A stretch of DNA of 64,000 nt from Candidatus Poribacteria bacterium (lineage in GTDB: Bacteria > Poribacteria > WGA-4E > WGA-3G): positions 62,001 to 126,000 of the forward strand of contig PYJD01000010.1 of assembly GCA_003635315.1 (NCBI GenBank). Direction: 5' to 3'. Shown here piece by piece: positions 34,034-43,228 of this stretch. Below the pieces are notes generated by a model. That model was given only the letters and a program-made list of their open reading frames with translations. It searched no databases and had not been told where the DNA came from. Positions within the stretch are counted from its first letter, which is position 1. Each line of letters starts with the position of its first letter. The position numbers were made by a program, and so were the translations under genes.

Positions 34034-35707
34034 CTACGGAATCTTCAACTTCTCTTTGCAGTGATGTGTAAGTAGTTTCATCTCCTCAATCACCTGATTT
34101 TCTGTTTGAATCAAATGATTATAAAAGGAGGGGACAGATTCTCTACCAAATAGCATTGCAAAAAAACCCCGTTTTTCTTCCTCATCAAAACTATGGGTTG
34201 CTGCTTTTGATGGATCTAATCCTAAGTATTCAATTGAAAGAAAGTGCGTAGCACGATCCTTTGATACCTTACCCTCATAAGAATTTCCAACGTTCTTCCT
34301 TCCATAACTTATGTAATATACTCTACCCGACATTTGATTCAATACGGTATACCCACCCGTATCAATTGATTCATTCCAACACTTTTCAAATCCGTTACTG
34401 GGAAGTCGTTCGCGAAGTTCTTGGGCAGATCGGACAACAAATCTATTTTGTGTCAACGATTTAGTTATAGAATATCCATCAAATTGTTCTGTTATAGGTG
34501 GATGTCCCGTCAATAAATCAACATTGTCAAGTGTCCAGACAACGCCTTCTCTAACACCTTTTGCCAAGTTAAAGTGTTGTTCAACAAACTCCCCATTAAG
34601 CGGATGCAATTGATAATCTCTGTTACCGTTGAAGATTGATCTAAGATTCTTTCTGTGGTCAATTACAGAAAACCTCTTATCAGGAACTGGCATCTCTAAC
34701 TGTAGTGTGTATCCAACATCCAAATCTGTTGTTAAATTGAGTTGTGATATACGAAGTTGAGCAAGTCGAGACAAAGCTGTTTGACTTTTCGATAAAACGC
34801 GTCCAATGAGATATTTACTACGCAGACGTGGTATCTCTGTTGAAAGCCGGTCAAGGGTATCGGGATCAAGTTTCTCCAACATAACCTTATGTTCCCATCG
34901 GGTTCCACGTTCGTGGGAAAGAATCTGAAACTGCTGATTGTCTCCACTGGGACGGATGTATCCGAGGGCTGTCCACGGATCAAATGTTGCACGATAATAA
35001 CCGCTTGTTTCGAGATCTCCACCCGCAAGAACACAGTCGCGGCGTTCATATCGAGAATATATACCGAATTGAAATTCGTATGATTCATAATCTTCTAATG
35101 CTTTTCGCAAATCTTTGGCGAATTCGCTTCCGCGGGCAAATTTACTAAAAATCTCCTCAGTACGTTTGGGTTGATTTAACGCATCCAGAAACGTACCGAT
35201 CCGTATACCTGCCTCTTCTTCTCCTTCGTCCTCACTCTTGCCAAATACCTTTGTTTTTGTTTTAAAGGGTGGATTTCTTAAGGATACATCACGTTGGGAA
35301 ACAAAGTGTAGAGCAGGATCATCCGTCAGGTTCTCAAGAGATGGCGCATCACCAAGAATCCCAGCTAATTTCTGATCGTCAATTTTCTCCATCAATTCAG
35401 TCCCACGTTTTAACTCAGCAAAATGTATGATGTCATTGAGACTGTATTGAAGAGGTGCACTTGAAGAAAGACCATCATAGTTAGAACGGTGAAATCGGAT
35501 CCGTGGTTTGATACGAAATACTGGTGTCAGTCCATAATCCTTAAGGAGAACATATAATGTGACAGTATACGAATCCTCATGCACCTTCTGGGCAAGGATT
35601 CCCCTTTCGTTTATATTATTGTCAACAATAAGTTGCTCCTGAACAAGTCTACTATCGTTTCCAAATATCATCATTCGATGTTCTTCTCTGTTATCATCAA
35701 CTAACAT
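34034..35707 (-). CDS. Hypothetical 557-aa protein
   Basis: A long intact frame of unrecognised family. It is soluble, rich in charged residues, with HDIIHFAELKRGTE-like and FDPWTALGYIRPSGDNQQFQ segments and an acidic stretch (KSEDEGEEEAG) at about 150. No TM segment, signal or catalytic motif stands out. It follows the ROK kinase gene by about 48 bp on the same strand, so it may belong to the same transcription unit as the split CHAD gene. A few in-frame ATGs near the N-terminus leave the exact start open. Confidence 0.8.
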   Translation of the reverse strand: MLVDDNREEHRMMIFGNDSRLVQEQLIVDNNINERGILAQKVHEDSYTVTLYVLLKDYGLTPVFRIKPRIRFHRSNYDGLSSSAPLQYSLNDIIHFAELKRGTELMEKIDDQKLAGILGDAPSLENLTDDPALHFVSQRDVSLRNPPFKTKTKVFGKSEDEGEEEAGIRIGTFLDALNQPKRTEEIFSKFARGSEFAKDLRKALEDYESYEFQFGIYSRYERRDCVLAGGDLETSGYYRATFDPWTALGYIRPSGDNQQFQILSHERGTRWEHKVMLEKLDPDTLDRLSTEIPRLRSKYLIGRVLSKSQTALSRLAQLRISQLNLTTDLDVGYTLQLEMPVPDKRFSVIDHRKNLRSIFNGNRDYQLHPLNGEFVEQHFNLAKGVREGVVWTLDNVDLLTGHPPITEQFDGYSITKSLTQNRFVVRSAQELRERLPSNGFEKCWNESIDTGGYTVLNQMSGRVYYISYGRKNVGNSYEGKVSKDRATHFLSIEYLGLDPSKAATHSFDEEEKRGFFAMLFGRESVPSFYNHLIQTENQVIEEMKLLTHHCKEKLKIP

Positions 35708-35755
35708 GGATCCTCTCCCTCCGTATAGAGTCCATATCTGAAATTGGGTTATAAC

Positions 35756-36727
35756 TTATCCCCAATCTATCCTCTGTCTTGCTAATGCGGCAGCACCCAA
35801 CACTCCTGCATTATCCCCAAGATGTGCCTTAACAATTTGTACACCATCTAATGTTCCGGGTAATGCGTATTTATTTGCTGCAGTACGAATATTATCAACA
35901 AAAACATCTTCAAGGGCTTCTACAACACCTCCCCCGAGGATTATCATCTCTGGATTTAGGAAATTTACAATTGAACCAATACCTACACCAAGATACTTCG
36001 TTGTTCTATTGAGTATTTTCTTTGTCAATTTGTCCTTTGCATCAACTGCCTTAGCTAATACACCACTACGTATTGAATTTAGATCCCCATCCGTAAGTTT
36101 TGTAACAACGCTTTTTTTACCTTTTTTTATTCCCTTCTTAAAGGATTTTGTCATCGCGGTTCGACTTGCAAGTGCTTCTAAACATCCACGGTTTCCACAC
36201 CCACATTTCGGTCCACCCTCTTTTACGATGATATGTCCAACTTCACCCGCAGTTTTACTGGCACCATGAAATAACTCACCGTTCATAATAATACCCCCAC
36301 CAATACCAGTACCAACGAAAATTCCAACAATGTTCTTTATACCCTGTCCTGCTCCGTAAGTGTGTTCTCCAAGCGTTCCCACATTTACATCATTATCAAC
36401 ATAAGTAGGTATATCAATTCTCTCTTCAAGTTCAGATTTAAGGGGTACATTCTCCCAACCCAGATTTGGAGCAACTATCACTACACCTGTCTCTGGGTCA
36501 AGGGGACCAGGTGCTCCAATTCCAACCCCTTGTATAGAGTCACGTGAAACATCTGTCCCCTGAATTACCATCTGGATACAATCTGCAATTCGATCTATGA
36601 CATTTGAAGATCCATCTTTTGCATTCGTTCGAATTTTGGATGTTCCTAAGATATTCCCTTCCTCATCAACGATAGCAGCGAGAATCTTAGTCCCTCCCAT
36701 GTCTACACCAACTACATTATTATTCAT
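35756..36727 (-). CDS. ROK family sugar kinase
   Basis: 323 residues from ATG 36727, chosen for the AAAAGGAAAA ribosome binding site and because the phosphate-binding motif VVGVDMGGTKILAAIVD follows directly. Further signatures: GIGAPGPLDPETGVV, DNDVNVGTLGEHTYGAGQG, FVGTGIGGGIIMNGEL, the zinc motif GHxxV...CGCGNRGCLEALAS, and LGGGVVEALED. ROK enzymes phosphorylate glucose or amino sugars with ATP or polyphosphate. The lysine-rich insert KKGIKKGKKSVV is unusual. The adjacent CHAD gene makes polyphosphate use worth considering. Confidence 0.92.
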   Translation of the reverse strand: MNNNVVGVDMGGTKILAAIVDEEGNILGTSKIRTNAKDGSSNVIDRIADCIQMVIQGTDVSRDSIQGVGIGAPGPLDPETGVVIVAPNLGWENVPLKSELEERIDIPTYVDNDVNVGTLGEHTYGAGQGIKNIVGIFVGTGIGGGIIMNGELFHGASKTAGEVGHIIVKEGGPKCGCGNRGCLEALASRTAMTKSFKKGIKKGKKSVVTKLTDGDLNSIRSGVLAKAVDAKDKLTKKILNRTTKYLGVGIGSIVNFLNPEMIILGGGVVEALEDVFVDNIRTAANKYALPGTLDGVQIVKAHLGDNAGVLGAAALARQRIDWG

Positions 36728-36775
36728 CCGTTTTTCCTTTTTAAATGCATTTACCATGACTTCCAATAAAATCCA

Positions 36776-37255
36776 TCAGCCATTCTTCTTTTCTGTCGCA
36801 ATAATTGTCAGTAAATGGTCTTTGAAGTTGTCCTGTGATAATCTTTCCCATTTTGACAAAAATTCATTATAATCGGAAATCCTATTTTTTCTGACGCGTG
36901 ATATAAGTGAATCAATTCCAGGTAGTGTTAAATGATTATGGTCAGTTTTATAATTTGCTAATGTTTCTATGACAACATCATTATCATGTATATCTCCGAG
37001 TATATCTTGTAAATCTATAATAGTGTGAAGACATTTTATGAATTTTTCACCGTAATTACAGGTAAAGAATTCCATCGAATATCGGAGTCTTTTAATTGAA
37101 ATCCGCATATTATGTAATTCTTCACTTCTCTCAGAATCCCGAATAAAGTTCTCCCACATGTATACCTCTTCAACTTTTTGAGGTAGTATTATGTACGCAT
37201 TTATATGGAATGCTTTTTCCGGTTTTACTCCTGTTAATGTAAGTGGCTTAGCCAT
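36776..37255 (-). CDS. CHAD domain protein, C-terminal half
   Basis: 159 residues that correspond to the second helical bundle of a CHAD domain: LHNMRISIKRLRYSMEFF is the second basic (R/K-rich) motif, followed by LQDILGDIHDNDVVIETL. It is in the same reading frame as the N-terminal half at 37259-37729, separated only by TAA GAA before its ATG. A normal CHAD domain is one chain of about 280-300 residues that binds polyphosphate through these basic motifs. Either the protein works as two chains, or the stop is read through or is an inactivating mutation. Confidence 0.8.
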   Translation of the reverse strand: MAKPLTLTGVKPEKAFHINAYIILPQKVEEVYMWENFIRDSERSEELHNMRISIKRLRYSMEFFTCNYGEKFIKCLHTIIDLQDILGDIHDNDVVIETLANYKTDHNHLTLPGIDSLISRVRKNRISDYNEFLSKWERLSQDNFKDHLLTIIATEKKNG

Positions 37256-37258
37256 TTC

Positions 37259-37729
37259 TTATACTACTTCAAAAAATTTAAGGAAATCGTTTTCGAATTT
37301 GCTGTCATCAAGTGATTTAAATAGGTCTATCATCGGTTTTCGTTCTACTATACGTTTTTCTTGTAGGTGTTCAATTAGCGATTCAATATCCTTCTGTTCC
37401 GCAATAGGCATCAATGCCATTTCTGTTCGAAAACGTCTAATCAGAACATCAAGATCCCGGACTGTCCCCATAGTCTGCGTTATGATCTTCACCTGTTTAT
37501 ATAACTTTTTAAACTGTTCAGGTTCAAAACATACTGCAAAATTATCCATCGCTGCACGTAACCGTCGGGAAGCGACTCTCATATCATGGACAAATTCGAT
37601 ATTAGACCCATCACTTGCACCCTCTTTATGGGACATCATCTCATGGAAATATCTGATAATAATTCTTCGAGCGCATACATCCAATGGCTTTTCAGGTGAG
37701 ATATCACTGTTTTTAATCGGGTCTGCCAT
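37259..37729 (-). CDS. CHAD domain protein, N-terminal half
   Basis: 156 residues from ATG 37729 (GAGGGT ribosome binding site; the longer frame upstream only translates a repeat element). It carries the first CHAD motif EFVHDMRVASRRLRAAMDNF and TMGTVRDLDVLIRRFR. It ends FLKFFEVV-stop, and the frame continues in the C-terminal half after one more codon. No CYTH phosphatase domain is attached. Confidence 0.8.
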   Translation of the reverse strand: MADPIKNSDISPEKPLDVCARRIIIRYFHEMMSHKEGASDGSNIEFVHDMRVASRRLRAAMDNFAVCFEPEQFKKLYKQVKIITQTMGTVRDLDVLIRRFRTEMALMPIAEQKDIESLIEHLQEKRIVERKPMIDLFKSLDDSKFENDFLKFFEVV

Positions 37730-37787
37730 ACCAACACCCTCATTATGGAATGTGAAATTACAATGATTCTTACTAAGGTTTCCAAAT

Positions 37788-37900
37788 AATAGCATTTCTG
37801 ATATATAATGTCTCTCTTTGTAGCATAAACTGTTAGTTTGTGCTACATTACCCTCTATTTCTAACTTTAGGTAATGAGACAAAAATTAATTGAATGGTAT
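37788..37900. repeat. MITE-like element, family A (GTAGCATAAACT cassette)
   Basis: 113 bp between degraded ends (AGCATTTCT and TGAATGGTAT), with TTGTAGCATAAACTGTTAGT and TTTGTGCTACATT inside. It lies about 58 bp upstream of the leftward CHAD gene. Confidence 0.85.
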
Positions 37901-37994
37901 AAATTAAGGAACACAACGAAGAAAGTAAACGCACAACCGTTTAAAGAAATAGAACATCATCCTGGGTTGAAATCATAATTTGTCATTCCACTAT

Positions 37995-39068
37995 TTAAGA
38001 TTTAGCATTATGCCTTAAAAGATGATCAGTAAGGACAAGGGCGGTCATTGCTTCAACTATAGCAGGGGCACGTACCAATACACACGGATCATGACGTCCA
38101 CTTGCTTCTAATGTCACCTCATTTCCTTCCATATCCACAGTCTGTTGCGGTTTTCCTATTGTCGCTGTAGGTTTGAATGCGACTTGAAATAGAATATCTT
38201 CTCCGTTAGAGATACCTCCTTGTGTACCACCAGAATTGTTCGTTCGTGTACGAATACGTCCCGATTCATTGTAAAATTCATCATTGTGTTCTGATCCAGT
38301 TAAAGTAATACCTGAAAATCCAGATCCAATTTGAAAACCCATTGTAGCAGGAAGTGACATCATCGCTTTGGCTAAATCTGCCTTCAGTTTATCAAATACC
38401 GGTTCACCCAGTCCAACTGGTACGTTTCTTGTGACAGACTCAATAATACCACCAAGTGAATCTTGATCACGTCTTGCTTGGTCAATCCGTTCTGCCATTT
38501 TTGCACTGACAATTGGATCAGGACACCGTACAGGACTATTTTCAATATCCTCAAGTGTAACAACATCTATATCAACCGTTGCTTCAAGTGTATGAATTTG
38601 CTTTACAAACGCCAATGTTTCAGTTCCAGATCTTTCGCGTAGAATTTGCTTGGCAATAGCACCAGCAGCTACACGTCCAATAGTTTCTCTCGCACTGGCT
38701 CTACCACCGCCCTGCCAATTCCGAATACCATATTTTTGTTGATATGTAAAATCCGCATGTGAGGGACGGTATAGGTCTTTCAGATGATTGTAAGCCGAAG
38801 GACGGGCATCTTTATTCCATACCAACATCGAAATCGGTGTCCCAAGTGTTTTATCTTCAAATACACCTGAAAGAATTTCAACAGCATCTACTTCCTGACG
38901 TGGCGTGGTTAAATGACTTTGCCCCGGTCTCCTCCGATCAAGTTCGAATTGTATCGCAGATATATCAATTTCTATCTGGGGAGGACATCCGTCAATCACA
39001 ACCCCTACAGCTCCACCATGAGATTCACCCCAAGTGGTTATCCGAAACAGGTGACCAAAAGTATTCAT
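37995..39068 (-). CDS. aroC: Chorismate synthase
   Basis: 357 residues of AroC, which removes phosphate from EPSP to give chorismate with reduced FMN. Signatures: [23 protein letters not shown] at the N-terminus, [55 protein letters not shown], and the C-terminal [19 protein letters not shown]. It stands alone here, with no other aro gene nearby. Confidence 0.97.
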   Translation of the reverse strand: MNTFGHLFRITTWGESHGGAVGVVIDGCPPQIEIDISAIQFELDRRRPGQSHLTTPRQEVDAVEILSGVFEDKTLGTPISMLVWNKDARPSAYNHLKDLYRPSHADFTYQQKYGIRNWQGGGRASARETIGRVAAGAIAKQILRERSGTETLAFVKQIHTLEATVDIDVVTLEDIENSPVRCPDPIVSAKMAERIDQARRDQDSLGGIIESVTRNVPVGLGEPVFDKLKADLAKAMMSLPATMGFQIGSGFSGITLTGSEHNDEFYNESGRIRTRTNNSGGTQGGISNGEDILFQVAFKPTATIGKPQQTVDMEGNEVTLEASGRHDPCVLVRAPAIVEAMTALVLTDHLLRHNAKS

Positions 39069-39272
39069 TTCTCTAATTCAACTAACTTATGGAATGGAAA
39101 TTCTGTTATATTAAGCATGTAAATAACACTGATATTATGCTATACTATACCAAATTGACAATCAACCTGCAACCATTTTATATCGTGGTAAACACACGCC
39201 TCCCACAGTTCAATTATTAAATCAACATATCTTGGAATCTTGCACTTAAACCGATACTTTTAAGGATTTGTC

Positions 39273-39980
39273 GTGGATCTATTTAAACGTTATTTTGCTC
39301 TATTCATCATATTCGTTGGGATTGCCCTGTTATGGAATACAATTATAATCTATCCTCTCAAACTCTTTGTTGTATTTATGCATGAAGTAAGTCACGGATT
39401 AGCTGCTATAGCAACTGGGGGAGAGATAGTAAAAATTGAGGTTAATCAATATCAAGGGGGTATGGCTCTCACCCAAGGTGGTTCCCGTTTTTGGACTCTA
39501 ACAGCTGGTTATCTTGGCAGTCTATTATGGGGTGGTATTATCCTACTATTTGCAGCAAGAACACATTTAGATAAAGGTATCAGTGTGTTTATTGGAATCG
39601 GAATGATAGTAATTTCGATCGGATTTGGTTCTGATGTTTTTACTTATCTATTTGGAATCGGATTCGGTGTAGTTCTTATCCTATTTGGTATATTCCTTCC
39701 AGAGGTTATAAATGATTGGATGTTACGGATCATAGGCGTTACAAGTTGTTTATATGCAATTCTTGATATCAAGAGTGATGTTTTGGATAGGTCACATTTA
39801 CGGTCAGATGCAAGGATGTTGTCAGAAGAAATCGGTGTTTTTTCTACTGAAGTATGGGGAATTCTGTGGATTTTCATTGCAATCGTCTTAACAATTTGGT
39901 TTATATATATTGCTGGGAAATCCACAAGTGCTACAGCAACTGAGGCGAATGAATCCGATACTATGGATATGACAGTATAG
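39273..39980 (+). CDS. M50B-like membrane metalloprotease
   Basis: 235 residues from GTG 39273 with AAGGA upstream. A zinc motif HEVSH at 37-41 (HExxH) lies inside the first membrane region, followed by GGEIVKIEVNQYQGG and several hydrophobic helices (YLGSLLWGGIILLF, VFIGIGMIVISIGFG, GVVLILFGIFLPEV, WGILWIFIAIVLTIWFIYIA). This matches the peptidase M50B-like family (PF13398), which are predicted intramembrane proteases. Substrate unknown; monocistronic. Confidence 0.85.
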   Translation: MDLFKRYFALFIIFVGIALLWNTIIIYPLKLFVVFMHEVSHGLAAIATGGEIVKIEVNQYQGGMALTQGGSRFWTLTAGYLGSLLWGGIILLFAARTHLDKGISVFIGIGMIVISIGFGSDVFTYLFGIGFGVVLILFGIFLPEVINDWMLRIIGVTSCLYAILDIKSDVLDRSHLRSDARMLSEEIGVFSTEVWGILWIFIAIVLTIWFIYIAGKSTSATATEANESDTMDMTV

Positions 39981-40103
39981 ATTGTATGAATCGCTTCATA
40001 TTGAAGTATTCATACTATACCATTTCTAAGATATATTATGACACATAAAGTCATTCACCCAACCCGGTAGGACCGGTTTGGAACCGCTCCATTGGCGTCA
40101 ATT

Positions 40104-40217
40104 TAGTCCCTTTCCCAAACAGGGTAGGTTCGGTTTGTAACCGAACCATAGCTGTCAACTTAGTCCCTTTCCCAAACAGGGTAGGTTCGGTTTGTAACCG
40201 AACCATAGCTGTCAACT
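40104..40217. repeat. 57-bp tandem repeat, two copies
   Basis: Copies at 40104 and 40161 begin TAGTCCCTTTCCCAAACAGG and contain the hairpin GGTTCGGTTTGTAACCGAACC. They are identical or nearly so, indicating recent duplication. Confidence 0.9.
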
Positions 40218-40245
40218 TAAGAAGATCGTTCCATTTTATGGGTGT

Positions 40246-40310
40246 CTTTCAGTCCCATAGGGACGGAATGTTTATAGAAAACCGTTATCCTGACCTTTCT
40301 TGAGTTCCGA
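40246..40310. repeat. GTCCCATAGGGAC repeat unit
   Basis: One full unit (CAGTCCCATAGGGACGGAAT...) and a second truncated one (CTTGAGTTCCGATTG), separated by AAAACCGTTATCCTGACC, the same spacer as at 33831. Confidence 0.8.
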
Positions 40311-40330
40311 TTGTTAAATACGTATCCTAT

Positions 40331-40543
40331 TTATCTTCTAAGTGGACTAAAATCTATATTATAATAACTTAACAACCATACACAAATTCCCAGAATAAAT
40401 AATGGAATACAGATTAATACAATAAGGATCAAGACACCCCACACCCATGATCCTTTAGACTTTGCAACTGTTGCTAAACGGGCAATCAACACCCCACCAC
40501 CTATTATAATTACCACAACTATACCGAATACTACTATTACCAT
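40331..40543 (-). CDS. Small two-helix membrane protein
   Basis: 70 residues with AGGA 7 bases before the ATG. Two hydrophobic helices (IVVFGIVVVIIIGGGVLIA and WVWGVLILIVLICIPLFILGICVWLL) and a basic loop. Function unknown; resembles generic PLDc_N/DUF-like small membrane proteins only in hydropathy. Confidence 0.5.
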   Translation of the reverse strand: MVIVVFGIVVVIIIGGGVLIARLATVAKSKGSWVWGVLILIVLICIPLFILGICVWLLSYYNIDFSPLRR

Positions 40544-41051
40544 ACAACATTCCTAATTCATAACCTGAATTTAATGTAAATAGGATAAGCCTTAAACCCT
40601 TGAAAATTGTAGAGTCTATTTATACCATTTATAATTGAAAATGTTTCATTGTTGTAGCATAAACTGTTAGTTTGTGCCTTCTCCGTTTCATTTCTAACAA
40701 CCGGTAATGAGATAATAATTAATAGAAATGGTATTATATTTAGGATACAATGTATCAACTTCTAACGAATGATTCCACACCGAATTCAACTCTGTGATTC
40801 ACCTTGGTTAATACCCAACCTACCGATTGGATATTTCACAAGTATTAAGTAAATTCCTTGAATTGATATTCAAATATGAAACCCTTACTATAAAGAATTA
40901 TGTTATCATAATACAAAACTGATTTTCAAATACAAAACTTTCCTAAAAATAAAAGGGAATTGTCAAAATACACAGACACCTATAAAAACATCTATTTTTC
41001 TGATGTCAACCTTTATCTGCTGAAATATCTATCAATTCATTATTCATATCT
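40544..41051. other. AT-rich intergenic region with one family A element
   Basis: Apart from the element at 40622-40733, about 300 bp before the DUF6785 gene are AT-rich with no clear promoter or ORF. Confidence 0.5.
40622..40733. repeat. MITE-like element, family A (GTAGCATAAACT cassette)
   Basis: 112 bp between ATACCATTT and AGAAATGGTAT, with GTTGTAGCATAAACTGTTAG and the CTCCGTTTCATTTCTAACAA segment also seen in the 73-bp tandem at 58608. Confidence 0.9.
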
Positions 41052-42962
41052 ATGAAACGTCCGTTAAGAAGTCCTATTACACTACGTGCAACGCTGGTAG
41101 GAATACTACTAATCCCATTTAACAGTTATTGGATTTTACATCTGAGTTATATATGGGATTCCAACCGTCCTACGAGTTTAGCATTACTTTTTAATGTACT
41201 TTTTACACTACTTGTACTCATTGCCCTGAATACCCTACTTCGACGAGTGCGACCTACATTCGCTTTCTCACAGACTGAACTACTAACTATCTATGCAATG
41301 CTCTGTCAGGCATCAGTTTTTGCTGGACGCGACATGCTACAAGTGTTGGTACCTATAATGGGAAATGGATTCTGGTACGCAACACCAGAGAACGAATGGG
41401 CACAACTATTTCATCAACATCTACCTGAATGGCTAATAGTTGGAGACATGGATATACTCAATGGATTCTATAGAGGTGAGTCAACGTTTTATTTACAACC
41501 CCATATACAAGCATGGTTAATACCTTCAATGATTTGGGTTGGATTCTGTCTGGTCATCGGTACAACAATGCTGTGCATAAACGTTCTATTACGTAGACAA
41601 TGGCAAGAACACGAACGACTTACCTATCCCATTGCTCAACTCCCACTTGAAATTACACAAGGGCAAAGCCGTTTTTTCAATCGCCGAACAATGACGGTTG
41701 GAATCTGCATTGCTGCTATCCTCAACCTTCTTTATAGTTTACACCAAATAGATCCTATCTTCCCTACCATTCCATTGTATCACAATTTTAGACTCACAGA
41801 AAAACCGTGGAGTGCGATGAATAATCCAGGATTTCGAATAAGTTTCTTCCCTTTTGCCATAGGTGTAGGTTTCCTGATACCACTTGATCTTGGATTTTCC
41901 TGCTGGTTTTTTCACCTGTTTTGGCATTTTCAGAGAATCACTGGAGAAAGTTTCGGTTGGCGAAGTGCAATAGGATTTCCACGGGAGATGGCACAAATTA
42001 GAGGTGTATGGATTGCACTGTTTCTATGGACAATGTGGATGGGGAGAACACATTTTAAGAGTGTTATTCAAATGCTATTCGGGAATCATCTTCACAAGGA
42101 TTCAGATGAAGGAGAAGCATTACGCTATAGAACTGCAATGATAGGTGCAACTATTGGTTTGGTTGTAATCCTTCTATTCTGTTTAAAGGCAGGTATGTCT
42201 CTATGGTTTGCTTTTCTGTTCTTTCTTATCTATTTTTGTATGTCGATAACTATCACCCGGATTCGTGCAGAATTAGGTCCCCCTGCCCACGATCTTTATA
42301 ATGCAGGAGCAGATCTGTTATTAGTAGATGCCTTTGGCACAAGACGTATTGGAAACCGAAATCTATCTGTTATGTCACTCTTCTTCTGGTTGAATCATCT
42401 CTCATATCGCGCACATCCGATGCCACATCAATTGGAAGCGCTTAAACTTGCACATCAAACACGGTTCAATCCGAAACAACTCCTTTGGGTATTAGCAATT
42501 GCAATCTTTGTCGGTGCCCTTTCAGCTGCTTGGGGACACTTACATCTATCCTATCAAGTCGGGTTAGAAAATGCCCGTTCATGGTATGCACGCGCTGCAT
42601 TTAATCGATTGGCTGGATGGTTATATAATCCAAGTGATACGAATCTCAGCGGTATGTTTTATACTTTTGGTGGTTTCATGTTCGCACTGAGTTTGTTATT
42701 TCTACGATGGCGATTCATTCAATTTCCCCTACATCCGGTCGGATATGTCGTTTCAAGTTGGTGGACTTTTACTGGACTATGGTTTCCATTGTTAATTAGT
42801 TGGACTGTAAAAAGGATATTACTCTCTACCGGTGGTGTAAAATTATACAGACGTGCCATTCCGTTTTTCATTGGACTGGTAATCGGGGATGTCATTGTAG
42901 CATCGGTGATAAGTATTTTAGGATTATTCCTCAATTTTCAAGTCAGATATCTCAGTTGGTAA
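41052..42962 (+). CDS. DUF6785/DUF6784 family multi-pass membrane protein
   Basis: 636 residues with about 12-14 hydrophobic segments. Characteristic pieces: FSQTELLTIYAMLCQASVFAGRD, LRRQWQEHERLTYPIAQLPLEI, PLDLGFSCWFFHLFW, RIRAELGPPAHDLYNAGAD and GGFMFALSLLFLRWRFIQFPLHP. These mark the DUF6785 family, common in Planctomycetes and Poribacteria and distantly like oligopeptide (OPT) transporters. Likely a transporter of unknown substrate. No ribosome binding site is obvious before the ATG. Confidence 0.8.
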   Translation: MKRPLRSPITLRATLVGILLIPFNSYWILHLSYIWDSNRPTSLALLFNVLFTLLVLIALNTLLRRVRPTFAFSQTELLTIYAMLCQASVFAGRDMLQVLVPIMGNGFWYATPENEWAQLFHQHLPEWLIVGDMDILNGFYRGESTFYLQPHIQAWLIPSMIWVGFCLVIGTTMLCINVLLRRQWQEHERLTYPIAQLPLEITQGQSRFFNRRTMTVGICIAAILNLLYSLHQIDPIFPTIPLYHNFRLTEKPWSAMNNPGFRISFFPFAIGVGFLIPLDLGFSCWFFHLFWHFQRITGESFGWRSAIGFPREMAQIRGVWIALFLWTMWMGRTHFKSVIQMLFGNHLHKDSDEGEALRYRTAMIGATIGLVVILLFCLKAGMSLWFAFLFFLIYFCMSITITRIRAELGPPAHDLYNAGADLLLVDAFGTRRIGNRNLSVMSLFFWLNHLSYRAHPMPHQLEALKLAHQTRFNPKQLLWVLAIAIFVGALSAAWGHLHLSYQVGLENARSWYARAAFNRLAGWLYNPSDTNLSGMFYTFGGFMFALSLLFLRWRFIQFPLHPVGYVVSSWWTFTGLWFPLLISWTVKRILLSTGGVKLYRRAIPFFIGLVIGDVIVASVISILGLFLNFQVRYLSW

Positions 42963-43023
42963 ATTAGACAGAATTTGTAGCATTTTTATGTTTTTTATCG
43001 TAAAGTTTAGCAGGATTAATAAC

Positions 43024-43209
43024 TATAGTGAACATTGAAAATAATAATACAAAATCCCTGTAGGAGCGATCTCCGAATCGCGACTTTACTCAATAATACA
43101 AAATCCCTGTAGGAGCGATCTCCGAATCGCGACTTTACTCAGTGATAGTCTGGAATCTGAGTTCCCTCCTACATCTCAAAATGTTCCATTAATTCAAAAG
43201 TCTACTATA
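43024..43209. repeat. MITE-like element, family B, with internal duplication
   Basis: Bounded by TATAGTGAAC and TCTACTATA, 186 bp. The 57-base segment with AATCCCTGTAGGAGCGATCT is present twice in tandem. Ends 20 bp before the pyrD start. Confidence 0.88.
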
Positions 43210-43228
43210 ATCAGTTGAATTAATCATT

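Larger units (their letters stand above)
39981..40330. other. Repeat-filled intergenic region
   Basis: Starts with a family A end (ATACCATTTCTAAGATATATTATG at 40017), a GGTTTGGAACCGCTCC cassette, a 57-bp tandem duplication and one GTCCCATAGGGACGGAATG unit. No gene seen. Confidence 0.7.

Noticed and set aside
37730..37882. N-terminal extension of the CHAD N-half
   Set aside because: The extra codons come from a family A element; ATG 37729 has the ribosome binding site.
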